39,921 nucleotides of DNA from DASSBQ01 sp035250505 (GTDB lineage Bacteria > Nitrospirota > Nitrospiria > Nitrospirales > Nitrospiraceae): positions 1 through 39,921 of the forward strand of contig DATFFC010000085.1 in NCBI GenBank assembly GCA_035250505.1, given 5' to 3'. The position numbers and the translations under genes are program-made. Shown here one piece after another: positions 8,147 through 16,584 of this stretch (within the stretch, counting starts at the first letter, position 1; every line of letters begins with the position of its first letter). Under the pieces are notes generated by a model. The model did no database searches. It was given only the letters and a program-made list of their open reading frames with translations, and was not told where the DNA came from.

Positions 8147-9463
8147 ATGAATTCTTTCACTAAGCCGACTCTTTCAGGTTCATCGAGCGTCAGCCGTCCG
8201 GCTCTGCCGTTGATCGTCTCGGATACGTTGCTCCAAGGAGCTCGGTATGCCTTCATTCTGTACATCGGGTATGAGTCGATCTCATCACTGGGGTCGTTTC
8301 TGTTCGGAGCGGCGCTGGGCGCCTTATTGGCGGTGGTCGTGGATTTCGGGATCAATCAACATTGGCTTCGCCTTGACGAAGCCGATTCCGCATTGAGCAG
8401 GCTTGCCTTTATCCGTGTGTTTCTGACGAAAGCCGGGATATCGGTGCTCGGAATGGCGTTGATAAGCGCGCCCGCCGCTGCAGGTTACGCGCCGGTGACA
8501 GCCGCCTCTATCATGGCGGCCGGGCTCTTTTTGGCAATCCTCCAAGGATTGGCGGACGCCTGCGAAGCGATGGGGTTGGCCCGGCATCGTTATCAGTTGG
8601 TATCCCTGTTCCGGATTCTCTTCGGCGTGGCCATGTATGGGCTTCCCTTGCTGATCAGCTTTTCCATGACGGCCGGCGACGGGGATACGTCGATTCGTGG
8701 CCTCCTCTGGGGCGCATCGATTGCCGGATCAGTCCTGGTCTGCTGCTATGCCTGGTACGTGGCTGATTGCTTGCCGGCTGTTTCTTCCAACGCTGTAGGC
8801 TATCGAGATGCCTGGTGGGACTCGCGCTGGCTCGGCGTGAATCAGACGGCCATCGTGGTGGACGTCCGTGCTCCCTTGGTGATTCTTGCGCTCATGCTGG
8901 GCGAAACGGCCGTGGGATTGTACGGACTCGTGCAGCGAACGACGGCAATTGTGGAATTGGCCTGGGCGTCTCTGTCCAGGTTATTGCTCAAATCTTATGC
9001 CGAAACGGCTTCGGCAAGCGGAGCAGCGGACGTGCGCGGCCGGATGCTTGCCGCCGGCAAGATGACCGGACTTGTGATGGCGACCATCACGGTGTTCGGG
9101 TGGCTCATCACGATCTACATCGAGAAGCAGATGCAATTGTCTCAGGAGACTGAGATCGCGCTGTCTCTTCTGCGATGGGGGCTGGTGGCGATCAGCCTGA
9201 GCTCGTTAAAGCGGCCGCTGATTGCCGGCCTCCTGGCTCTGTTCAAGGAACGGCTGGTCTCCCGCGTCAATCTGCTCTCGGCGGCGGCGGGACTCGTGCT
9301 GGTCCCATTGCTTGTCTTGTCGTTCGGGATCTGGGGCCCGGTCGTCGGCTGGATCCTCGTGGAAGGCGCGGCCTGCGTCCTCCTCATCCGTCACTTTCTG
9401 GCGATTCCATCCACTCCGCAATCCAACCTGGATGGGCCTGTTCCTCAGCGCGCCGGTGTGTGA
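8147..9463 (+). CDS. Wzx-like polysaccharide flippase
   Basis: About 438 residues with twelve or so hydrophobic helices and few polar loops, the layout of the MATE/MOP-superfamily flippases that move undecaprenyl-linked repeat units across the inner membrane. Helix-rich stretches begin at GARYAFILYIG and end with VGWILVEGAACVLLI. Sequence motifs in this family are weak, so the call rests on topology and on its place between glycosyltransferase genes. The ATG at 8147 is preferred to the GTG at 8132; neither has a strong ribosome binding site. The next gene starts 18 bases after the stop, so they are likely cotranscribed. Confidence 0.75.
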   Translation: MNSFTKPTLSGSSSVSRPALPLIVSDTLLQGARYAFILYIGYESISSLGSFLFGAALGALLAVVVDFGINQHWLRLDEADSALSRLAFIRVFLTKAGISVLGMALISAPAAAGYAPVTAASIMAAGLFLAILQGLADACEAMGLARHRYQLVSLFRILFGVAMYGLPLLISFSMTAGDGDTSIRGLLWGASIAGSVLVCCYAWYVADCLPAVSSNAVGYRDAWWDSRWLGVNQTAIVVDVRAPLVILALMLGETAVGLYGLVQRTTAIVELAWASLSRLLLKSYAETASASGAADVRGRMLAAGKMTGLVMATITVFGWLITIYIEKQMQLSQETEIALSLLRWGLVAISLSSLKRPLIAGLLALFKERLVSRVNLLSAAAGLVLVPLLVLSFGIWGPVVGWILVEGAACVLLIRHFLAIPSTPQSNLDGPVPQRAGV

Positions 9464-9480
9464 ACGACTCGGTTCGCTTC

Positions 9481-10644
9481 ATGGAAATGAACACTCTCAA
9501 GGTCGCGTTGGTCCACGATTGGCTCACAGGCATGAGGGGCGGGGAACGTTGTCTCGAAGTCTTTTGCGAGCTGTTTCCATCCGCCGATCTGTATACCTTG
9601 CTTCACGTGAAGGGAAGCGTTTCCAAGACCATCGAGCGGCATCCGATTCGGACGAGTTTTGTGCAACGACTTCCCTTCGCCTCTTCACGATACCGCTACT
9701 ATTTGCCGCTCTTTCCCATAGCTATTGAGCAGTTTCGGCTGCGGGGCTATGATTTGATCTTAAGTTCCAGCCATTGTGTAGCCAAGGGTGTGCATGCCGA
9801 CGACGGATCCCGGCATGTGTCGTATGTTCACGCGCCGATGCGGTACGTCTGGGATCAGTTCGACAATTACTTCGGCCCGGGTCGCTCCGGTTTCATAGCG
9901 CGGCTTGCGATGCGGGCATGTCGCCCGGCGCTACGAGAGTGGGATGTCAGATCGTCGCGACGGGTTCACTCATTCATGGCCAATTCGCGCAATATCGCCG
10001 GGAAGATCGCAACCTACTATGGCCGTGACGCGGTGGTCGTGCATCCACCGGTCGACTGGGATGATTTCATCTTGGCAACGGGATCGGATGGGTTCTATTT
10101 GATGGTGACGGCATTTGCTCCCTACAAGAGAGTCGATCTGGCGATTGAGGCATGCAACCGTCTCAAGCGACCACTGAGGATCATCGGCTCAGGCCAGGAG
10201 GAGCGGCGCTTGCGGGCACTAGCCGGGCCGACCGTGACTTTTCTCGGCTGGCAGCCGGATCACGCCGTGCGCGATCAGTATGCGCGTTGCAAAGCTCTTC
10301 TCTTTCCCGGTGAAGAGGATTTTGGTATCGTGCCGCTGGAAGCGATGGCGTGTGGCAAGCCCGTCATTGCCCTGGGCAAAGGCGGTGCGCTCGAAACAGT
10401 CGTTCCGTTCAATGGAATGGGAGGGCAGGACCACACCCCAACTGGCCTCTTTTTTAGCGAGCTTTCGATCGAGTCGTTGGCGGAAGCGATAGAACAGTTC
10501 GAGCAGCATGAGCAATGGTTCGATGCGCGCGCCATCCGGGACCATGCCGGCCGTTTTAAGCGGTCTCTCTTCAAGCAACGAATCGGCGATCAGGTGATGA
10601 ACGCTCTTGCGGCAAAGGGGCCGATGTCGCGGGCCGATTGCTGA
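9481..10644 (+). CDS. GT4 glycosyltransferase (WbaZ-like mannosyltransferase)
   Basis: A 387-residue GT-B enzyme. The N-terminus KVALVHDWLTGMRGGERCLEVF and the later SYVHAPMRYVWDQFDNYFGPGR are characteristic of a GT4 subgroup that includes mannosyltransferases such as WbaZ. In the C-terminal half, APYKRVDLAIEA is the donor-binding region and EEDFGIVPLEAMACGKPVIA carries the EX7E acidic pair. It acts in the cytoplasm on lipid-linked intermediates. Mannose as donor sugar is inferred from family resemblance and from manC and the phosphomannomutase gene downstream. The ATG at 9481 or the one at 9487 may be used; the open frame extends upstream into the flippase gene but has no homology there. Confidence 0.85.
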   Translation: MEMNTLKVALVHDWLTGMRGGERCLEVFCELFPSADLYTLLHVKGSVSKTIERHPIRTSFVQRLPFASSRYRYYLPLFPIAIEQFRLRGYDLILSSSHCVAKGVHADDGSRHVSYVHAPMRYVWDQFDNYFGPGRSGFIARLAMRACRPALREWDVRSSRRVHSFMANSRNIAGKIATYYGRDAVVVHPPVDWDDFILATGSDGFYLMVTAFAPYKRVDLAIEACNRLKRPLRIIGSGQEERRLRALAGPTVTFLGWQPDHAVRDQYARCKALLFPGEEDFGIVPLEAMACGKPVIALGKGGALETVVPFNGMGGQDHTPTGLFFSELSIESLAEAIEQFEQHEQWFDARAIRDHAGRFKRSLFKQRIGDQVMNALAAKGPMSRADC

Positions 10645-10656
10645 AGAACAACGTCT

Positions 10657-12057
10657 ATGCTCAAGCGTCACGCCCAATTTCTTAAGAGTGTCCTGTTTCT
10701 CTTTGACCTCAGTGTCATTTGTCTCTGCTGGTTCGGCGCCTACATCATCCGGTTTTCGGGAGTAGTCGAGCCGGTTACGAAGGGCATACCGCCCCTGCAA
10801 AACTATGTCTGGCTGCTGATCCCGATCGTCGTGGTCTGGAGCATGTCCTTTCAGGCGTTCAATTTGTACCGCCCTCGACGGATGGGGACACACCTCGGCG
10901 AGTTCGTTGATATTGCGAAGGCGAACACTCTGTCCGTCCTGATCCTCGTGGCCATCACGTTTTTTCTACGGCAGTACGAATATTCGCGTTTGGTCCTGGT
11001 GTATTTTTGGCTGCTGAACCTGGTCACGCTCGGCTTCTCGCGCATGTTGTTCCGTGAGGGCCTGCGGTTCCTGCGCCGCCAAGGGTTTAACCAGCGCCAC
11101 TCGCTGATTATTGGGACCAGCCGGCTGGGCCGGCGCGTTGCCGAAGCCTTGTCCCAGCATGCGGAGTTGGGCGTGACGATCCAAGGGTATTTGAGTTCGG
11201 ATCAAGGCAGAGTGGGCGAGCGCATCGGCGGGTTTCCCGTCCTGGGCACCTATGGGGACTTGCAGGAACGCACCGCCAAGGGAGTCGATATCGTCTTTGT
11301 CTGCCTGCCTCCGGAGGATGAGCAATGGGCCGAGAAAGTCTTCTCAATCCTCTCGACGACGATGATCGAGGTGAAGGCGCTGCCGGCTGTGTGCGAGTTC
11401 ATGACCTTACGGGCGGAAGCCGAGATGTTCGAAGGGCTCCCCATCATTACGTTGCAAGGCTCGCCGCTGCACGGATGGAATTTGGTGATCAAACGCATGA
11501 TGGACGTGCTGGGCGCTTCAACAGCGCTGGTCATCTGCGCGCCCGTCATGCTGATCATCGCGGCGGCCGTCAAGGCCGCCTCTCCCGGACCGGTATTGTT
11601 CCGTCAGGTCCGGATGGGACTCGACGGCCGGGCCTTTGAAATGTTCAAGTTTCGCACGATGCATGTCGGTGCAGAATCGGACACCGGTCCCGTGTGGACG
11701 CGACCGAATGATGAGCGACGGACCGCGATCGGCTCCTTTCTGCGAAAGACCAGTCTCGATGAGCTGCCGCAATTTTGGAATGTCCTGAAAGGCGAAATGA
11801 GCATCGTGGGCCCTCGGCCGGAACGGCCGGAATTCATTACTCGATTCCGCGAGACGCTGCCGCAGTACATGCTCCGGCATAAGATGAAGGCCGGTATCAC
11901 CGGGTGGGCTCAAGTCAACGGCTGGCGGGGGAATACCTCGCTGGAGAAGCGAATTGAGTATGACCTCTATTACATTGAGCATTGGTCGATCTGGTTCGAT
12001 GTGCGAATCATGCTTCTGACGGTGTTGCGCGGGTTCGTGCACCGGCACGCGTATTAA
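10657..12057 (+). CDS. Undecaprenyl-phosphate sugar phosphotransferase (initiating transferase)
   Basis: A 466-residue polyprenyl glycosylphosphotransferase of the WbaP/WcaJ/EpsE type. Four hydrophobic helices occupy about residues 10-130, then a Rossmann-like CoA_binding_3 domain (SLIIGTSRLGRRVAEAL, about 150). One more membrane segment follows (VLGASTALVICAPVMLII). Then comes the catalytic bacterial sugar transferase domain with KFRTM, the catalytic DE in TSLDELPQ (Asp 368, Glu 369), VGPRPERPEF and ITGWAQVNGWRG. It transfers a sugar-1-phosphate to undecaprenyl phosphate and so starts each repeat unit at the cytoplasmic face. The start is 12 bases after the preceding stop, consistent with one operon. 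Confidence 0.92.
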   Translation: MLKRHAQFLKSVLFLFDLSVICLCWFGAYIIRFSGVVEPVTKGIPPLQNYVWLLIPIVVVWSMSFQAFNLYRPRRMGTHLGEFVDIAKANTLSVLILVAITFFLRQYEYSRLVLVYFWLLNLVTLGFSRMLFREGLRFLRRQGFNQRHSLIIGTSRLGRRVAEALSQHAELGVTIQGYLSSDQGRVGERIGGFPVLGTYGDLQERTAKGVDIVFVCLPPEDEQWAEKVFSILSTTMIEVKALPAVCEFMTLRAEAEMFEGLPIITLQGSPLHGWNLVIKRMMDVLGASTALVICAPVMLIIAAAVKAASPGPVLFRQVRMGLDGRAFEMFKFRTMHVGAESDTGPVWTRPNDERRTAIGSFLRKTSLDELPQFWNVLKGEMSIVGPRPERPEFITRFRETLPQYMLRHKMKAGITGWAQVNGWRGNTSLEKRIEYDLYYIEHWSIWFDVRIMLLTVLRGFVHRHAY

Positions 12058-12172
12058 TAGCCTGTGCAGCGTGACCCGGGAAAGGCAGCGTCTCGGGCAA
12101 TCGGGTGCCTAGCAACCGGGGCTGCGTGGGTGAGAATGATGTGCCGGGGCGGGCGGGTGAGATGGAAGGCGT

Positions 12173-12201
12173 GAAACACAAGGCTTCCTGCCTTGTGTTT
12201 C
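12173..12201. terminator. Perfect 12-base-pair hairpin between polysaccharide operon and kdsC
   Basis: gaaacacaaggc, a five-base loop ttcct, and the exact reverse complement gccttgtgtttc. It lies about 115 bases after the sugar transferase stop and about 30 bases before the kdsC-like start. It could end the long polysaccharide transcript or shape the 5' leader of the next one. There is no U-rich tail, so it is not a classic intrinsic terminator. Confidence 0.4.
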
Positions 12202-12233
12202 AGAAAGCGGATTGCTAACATCGCCCATCGTTC

Positions 12234-12779
12234 ATGGCGACCAGCGTACGGCGACGAAATCGACCAGCCTCTTCCAGGAGATCCCTCCGATTCATTCTTC
12301 GCGAGATTCGTCTCTTTGCCACGGACGTGGACGGAGTGCTCACCGATGCCGGCATGTACTATTCCGAATCCGGCGATGAGTGGAAAAAGTTCAATACCAG
12401 AGACGGAATGGGCATCAAGTTGCTGCAGAAGGCGGGGCTGATCACCGCCATTGTGACACAAGAATCTACGAAGTTGGTCGCCAGACGCGGTCAAAAATTG
12501 ACGATACCCGAGGTGCATCAGGGGGTCTATGATAAGCTGGCCCTGTTGCGGGACCTCGCCGGTCGATATGGATTGACCATGCAGCAGATGTCTTACATCG
12601 GAGACGACGTGAACGATCTGGAAGCGCTCAACGCCGTGGGCCTGTCCGCCGCTCCTGCCGACGCGGTCCCGGCGGTCTTGAAGGCCGTCCGGTATCGGTG
12701 CAGAAAGAACGGGGGCGAGGGTGCGGTGCGGGAATTGGCGGACCTGATCCTTGCCGCGCAATCGGGGCGTGGACGATAA
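12234..12779 (+). CDS. KdsC-like HAD phosphatase (Kdo-8-phosphate phosphatase family)
   Basis: A 181-residue HAD-superfamily protein without a cap domain, as in KdsC. The nucleophile motif is TDVDGVLTD (Asp 31 and 33), the second motif is in AIVTQES, and the metal motif is YIGDDVNDLEAL. KFNTRDGMGIKLL is also typical of the family. KdsC removes phosphate from Kdo-8-phosphate in LPS core synthesis; in related loci similar proteins act on other acidic sugar phosphates. No kdsA or kdsB is visible here. The basic 20-residue N-terminal extension (MATSVRRRNRPASSRR) makes the exact start uncertain, and no clear ribosome binding site is seen. The stop lies four bases before manC. Confidence 0.8.
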   Translation: MATSVRRRNRPASSRRSLRFILREIRLFATDVDGVLTDAGMYYSESGDEWKKFNTRDGMGIKLLQKAGLITAIVTQESTKLVARRGQKLTIPEVHQGVYDKLALLRDLAGRYGLTMQQMSYIGDDVNDLEALNAVGLSAAPADAVPAVLKAVRYRCRKNGGEGAVRELADLILAAQSGRGR

Positions 12780-12782
12780 GCA

Positions 12783-14228
12783 ATGGCTTCACACACCCAT
12801 CTCTATCCCGTCATCCTGGCCGGCGGTAGCGGAACGCGGTTTTGGCCGTTGAGCCGCCATCTCTATCCCAAGCAACTGCTTCGGATCATCGGTGACCATA
12901 CTCTGATTCAACAGACCATGCAGCGGGTCCTGGGTTGCGCCGCGGCGAACCATGTGTTGATCTCCACCAATCCCGGCCAGGTGGATTCCATGCGCGTGCA
13001 GCTAGGCGAGTGGAAGGATGCTCTGAAAGACAATTTCCTGGTCGAGCCGATCGGCCGCAATACGGCCCCTGCGATCGCCTTGGCGGCACATGAGTTGCTC
13101 CGGCGGGATCCGGACGCCATTATGTTGGTGTTACCGGCGGATCATGTGGTGAAAGGAGCCAAAGAGTTTCAGGCGGCCGTCGCCCTGGGTGCGGCGCTGG
13201 CCTCCCGCGATTACCTCGTGACCTTCGGTATCAAACCGACTCGCCCGGAAACAGGCTATGGATACATTCAACCGAAGCGAAGCATGAGCCTATTGAAGAA
13301 AGGTTCCATGGCCGGCTACCCCGTGGCTCGTTTCGTGGAAAAACCGGACAAGACCAAAGCTGCGCAATACCTGCGAAGCGGGAATTATTTCTGGAACAGC
13401 GGCATGTTCGTCTGGAAGGCCAGCACGATTTTGAGCGAATTGAGAAAGCATCAACCGGCTTTGGCCAGGGCGATGCCGGAAGTCCATCGCCTGCTGGCCT
13501 TCGGTGAGCCTCGTGAAAAGGAACAAGCCTATGGCGACCTTCCGTCCGTCTCCATCGACAATGGAGTCATGGAACGCTCGTCCTGCGCCGCCGTGATCCC
13601 GGTCGGCTTCCATTGGTCCGATGTGGGCAACTGGAGCAGCCTCGAGGAGGTGGCGCCGCTGGACGCCCAAGGCAATGTCGTCAGTGGTCGCGTGGTCGAT
13701 CTCGGAAGCCGCAATTCGGTGCTGTATGCCGATCGTCGGGTCGTCGCCACCATTGGATTATCCGATATGGTCGTGGTGGATACGCCGGACGCGACGCTGA
13801 TCTGTCCGAAGGACCGGTCGCAAGATGTGAAGCAGGTCGTCGAGATCCTCAAACGACAGGGAGCGCCGGAGCACCTCGAGCATCTCACGGTGCATCGGCC
13901 TTGGGGATCGTATACGGTGCTGGAGGAGGGACCGGGCTACAAGGTGAAGCGGGTGACCGTCAATCCGGGTGGCCGCCTCTCTCTTCAGATGCATCACCGG
14001 CGGAGCGAACATTGGGTGGTCATCGCTGGAACAGCCCGTGTCACCAGGGGTGAGGAAATTTTCGATCTCGCCGTGGGGCAGAGCACGGCCATTCCTGTCG
14101 AGACACGTCATCGACTCGAGAATCCCGGAACGGCCACCCTCCATATTATTGAAGTGCAGAACGGACCCTATTTGGGCGAAGACGACATTGTCCGGTTTCA
14201 TGACGACTACGGGAGAACGCCCAAGTAG
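12783..14228 (+). CDS. manC: Mannose-1-phosphate guanylyltransferase / mannose-6-phosphate isomerase
   Basis: A 481-residue bifunctional enzyme of normal length. The nucleotidyltransferase signature AGGSGTRFWPLSR spans residues 13-25, with PKQLL just after. FVEKPD at 184-189 is the substrate loop. The C-terminal cupin (from about 375) has RPWGSY, the metal-binding QMHHRRSEHW and a later ETRHRLENPG, as in type II phosphomannose isomerases. It interconverts fructose-6-phosphate and mannose-6-phosphate and joins mannose-1-phosphate with GTP to GDP-mannose in the cytoplasm. With the phosphomannomutase gene 25 bases downstream it completes GDP-mannose synthesis for the neighbouring glycosyltransferases. 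Confidence 0.95.
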   Translation: MASHTHLYPVILAGGSGTRFWPLSRHLYPKQLLRIIGDHTLIQQTMQRVLGCAAANHVLISTNPGQVDSMRVQLGEWKDALKDNFLVEPIGRNTAPAIALAAHELLRRDPDAIMLVLPADHVVKGAKEFQAAVALGAALASRDYLVTFGIKPTRPETGYGYIQPKRSMSLLKKGSMAGYPVARFVEKPDKTKAAQYLRSGNYFWNSGMFVWKASTILSELRKHQPALARAMPEVHRLLAFGEPREKEQAYGDLPSVSIDNGVMERSSCAAVIPVGFHWSDVGNWSSLEEVAPLDAQGNVVSGRVVDLGSRNSVLYADRRVVATIGLSDMVVVDTPDATLICPKDRSQDVKQVVEILKRQGAPEHLEHLTVHRPWGSYTVLEEGPGYKVKRVTVNPGGRLSLQMHHRRSEHWVVIAGTARVTRGEEIFDLAVGQSTAIPVETRHRLENPGTATLHIIEVQNGPYLGEDDIVRFHDDYGRTPK

Positions 14229-14253
14229 GAAGCGAACGACTTGGTGGGAACGC

Positions 14254-15654
14254 ATGGCGCTGTTTCGCGAATATGATGTGCGCGGTATCGTCGGAACGGA
14301 GCTGACCGCCGATATTGCGGAGCGGCTCGGCCGCGCCTATGCGACCCTGGTGGGAAAGAAGGGCATCTCGACCATTGCTTTGGGGCGAGATGGGCGGTTG
14401 AGCTCTCCAAGCCTGCGAGAGAGCCTGCTCCGCGGACTGCTGGCCGGCGGGCTGAATGTCGTGGATCTCGGCATTTGCGCGTCGCCCCTCCTGTATTTTT
14501 CGCTGTTTCAGCTGCCGGTCGAAGGCGGCATCATGATCACCGGAAGCCACAATGCGGCGGAGTACAACGGCTTCAAAATCTGCATCGGCCGGGAGGCGAT
14601 TCACGGAAAAGACATCCAAGAGCTGCGTCGGGTTATGGAAGGCGGCATGTTTGCGACCGGACAAGGCCGGCTCTCGACGCATGACATCATTCCGGATTAT
14701 CTGGCCTATCTTCAAAAGAGTTTCGCCGGTGTCCGTGCGGATCATCTCCATGTGGTGCTTGACTGCGGCAACGGCGCCGCCTCTTTGGTCGCGAGGCAAG
14801 CGATGGAACAACTCGGCTGCCGCGTGACTACATTGTACGGCGAGTTGGACGGCCGGTTTCCCAATCATCATCCTGATCCGACCGTGGTCGAAAATCTGCA
14901 GGATCTTATCCGCAGCGTGCAGGAACATAGGGCGGACGTCGGCATCGGCTATGACGGCGATGCGGATCGGATCGGCACCGTGGACGAGGAGGGCAATATT
15001 CTCTGGGGCGACAAGCTGATGGTCGTCTACGCGCGCGATATTCTCTCCAGACGGCCGGGCAGTACCTTTATCTCCGAGGTGAAGGCCTCTCAATGCCTCT
15101 ATGACGATATTGAGCGCCGGGGCGGGAAGCCGATCATGTGGAAGACCGGTCATTCATTGATCAAGGCCAAGATGAAAAGCGAAGCGGCTGTTTTGGCGGG
15201 GGAAATGTCCGGCCATATGTTTTTTGCGGACCGGTATTTTGGCTACGACGATGCCGTCTATGCCTCCTGCCGGCTGGTCGAAATTCTGGCGTCAAGCAAC
15301 AAGAAATTGTCCCAGTTGGTCGGCGATCTGCCGCCGACCGTCGTGACGCCGGAGATTCGGGTGGATTGTCCCGACCATATCAAGTTCGATCTGGTCGGTC
15401 GCGTCCACAAACAACTCGCCGGCTGCGCTGATAGCGGCGGGCCGGTCGGAGGATCGCAACTCAGGCTCAGGCAGCTCATTACGATCGACGGAGTGCGCGC
15501 CGTCTTCGAAGAGGGATGGGGCCTTATCCGTGCCTCCAACACACAACCCGCGCTGGTTTTGAGGTTCGAAGCGACTTCGCCCGCGCAACTCTCCATCATC
15601 CGTACCGCCATTGAAGCCGAGCTGGAGTCTGCCCGTCGTGAGTTCGTTGTATAA
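14254..15654 (+). CDS. Phosphomannomutase / phosphoglucomutase
   Basis: A 466-residue alpha-D-phosphohexomutase. Domain I starts with FREYDVRGIVG. The phosphoserine loop is ITGSHNAAEYNGFK; most relatives have TGSHNPP here, so the two alanines are unusual, but the Ser-His-Asn is kept. The metal loop is GYDGDADRIG, the sugar-specificity loop is LAGEMSGHMFF, and the C-terminal phosphate-binding loop is near IRASNTQPALVLRFEA. It turns mannose-6-phosphate into mannose-1-phosphate for ManC. The ATG at 14254, preceded by ggtggga, is chosen because homology begins there; the frame is open further upstream but only as a shadow of manC. Confidence 0.92.
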   Translation: MALFREYDVRGIVGTELTADIAERLGRAYATLVGKKGISTIALGRDGRLSSPSLRESLLRGLLAGGLNVVDLGICASPLLYFSLFQLPVEGGIMITGSHNAAEYNGFKICIGREAIHGKDIQELRRVMEGGMFATGQGRLSTHDIIPDYLAYLQKSFAGVRADHLHVVLDCGNGAASLVARQAMEQLGCRVTTLYGELDGRFPNHHPDPTVVENLQDLIRSVQEHRADVGIGYDGDADRIGTVDEEGNILWGDKLMVVYARDILSRRPGSTFISEVKASQCLYDDIERRGGKPIMWKTGHSLIKAKMKSEAAVLAGEMSGHMFFADRYFGYDDAVYASCRLVEILASSNKKLSQLVGDLPPTVVTPEIRVDCPDHIKFDLVGRVHKQLAGCADSGGPVGGSQLRLRQLITIDGVRAVFEEGWGLIRASNTQPALVLRFEATSPAQLSIIRTAIEAELESARREFVV

Positions 15655-15661
15655 TCACTGA

Positions 15662-16456
15662 GTGTCGTATCGCATTTTATCTTTCCCGCTCCTTTGCCTC
15701 CTGGCGGCGGCGGCCCTCTGGGCTGCTGTGCCGCTGTCCACGGCCCAAGGTCTTCAGTCCCGGGATCGCTTGCCTTTTGCGCGGGGCGAGCGGTTCAGCT
15801 ACGACATTTCCTGGCTCTACATGAAAGCCGGCACCGCTGTTATGACGGTGGAAGAGCAGGCCGCCCCGCTCACCAATCGCAGATCGTTGAAATTGCTCAC
15901 CACCGCCCAGTCGAGTCCCATGGTGACCAGATTCTATCCCGTCAATAATCGAGTGGAATCCCTCGTAGACCTGGATACATTTTTGCCGGCCCGCATGACC
16001 TTCCATCGCCGGGAAGGAAAGCGAAAGAACGATTTCGAATATACGTTCCATCATCGTGACGGAACCGTGACCGCCGTGAAGGACGGCAAGGCGGATGAAT
16101 TGCCGATTCCACAGGATGCACAGGACGCCATCTCGTGCCTGTATTTCGTCCGCAAATCGCTTCCGCTGACGCCGGGCGCGTCACTGAGCCTGAACGTGCA
16201 TCATGATAAAAAGAACTACAAGCTGGTCGTGCGAGTGGAGGCATTAGAAACCGTGGAGGGACCTTGGGGTAAGGCCCACACGGCCCGCGTGCTGGCCATC
16301 ATGCCGTTTCAAGGAATCTTTCTGAATGAAGGCAATGTTCGTGTGTGGTTCACGACCGATGAGCGCCGTATTCCGGTCAGGATGAAAGCCAAAGTCATCA
16401 TTGGTTCCATCGTGGCGGATCTCGTAAGCGGATTTCACGCTGTGGAAAAGTCCTAG
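15662..16456 (+). CDS. DUF3108 exported protein
   Basis: A 264-residue protein with a clear N-terminal signal peptide (hydrophobic LLCLLAAAALWAAV, likely cut after about STAQG). The mature part matches DUF3108: FARGERFSYDISWLYMKAGTA near the start, the RFYPVNNRVESLVDLDTFLPARMTFHRREG block, and a C-terminal VWFTTDERRIPVRMKAKVIIGS. Such proteins are predicted periplasmic beta-rich proteins of unknown function, often near envelope biogenesis genes. The start is a GTG at 15662, seven bases after the phosphomannomutase stop, so it is probably in the same transcript. Confidence 0.8.
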   Translation: MSYRILSFPLLCLLAAAALWAAVPLSTAQGLQSRDRLPFARGERFSYDISWLYMKAGTAVMTVEEQAAPLTNRRSLKLLTTAQSSPMVTRFYPVNNRVESLVDLDTFLPARMTFHRREGKRKNDFEYTFHHRDGTVTAVKDGKADELPIPQDAQDAISCLYFVRKSLPLTPGASLSLNVHHDKKNYKLVVRVEALETVEGPWGKAHTARVLAIMPFQGIFLNEGNVRVWFTTDERRIPVRMKAKVIIGSIVADLVSGFHAVEKS

Positions 16457-16473
16457 CATGGGCCTCCGTTCGA

Positions 16474-16502
16474 TTGCTCGTCTTCGGTAAAACCGTTATA
16501 AT
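16474..16502 (+). promoter_or_regulatory. Promoter of fbp with consensus -10
   Basis: TTGCTC (16474-16479), exactly 17 bases, then a perfect TATAAT (16497-16502). It lies in the gap before fbp and would give a leader of roughly 75 bases. Confidence 0.55.
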
Positions 16503-16584
16503 CGGTCCAGAATTTGCCGGTTCCCCGGAGCGGGTTCGGGTAGCCGGTGGTTTGTCCGCAGCCGGCCGGCTAAGGAGCGTCATC

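Noticed and set aside
9175..9480. Possible N-terminal extension of the GT4 gene into the flippase gene
   Set aside because: Family resemblance begins only at KVALVHDWLT; the earlier part is the shifted frame of the flippase.
10219..10893. Minus-strand open frame of 224 codons opposite the GT4 and sugar transferase genes
   Set aside because: It spans the end of one real gene and the start of another, with no homology or ribosome binding site.
12126..12139. 14-base match to the interior of the 22690-22860 element as a further repeat copy
   Set aside because: The flanks do not match and neither inverted end is present; kept only as a remark.
14146..15153. Long minus-strand open frame opposite the phosphomannomutase gene
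   Set aside because: The + strand encodes a clear phosphohexomutase with all motifs; the antisense frame shows none.
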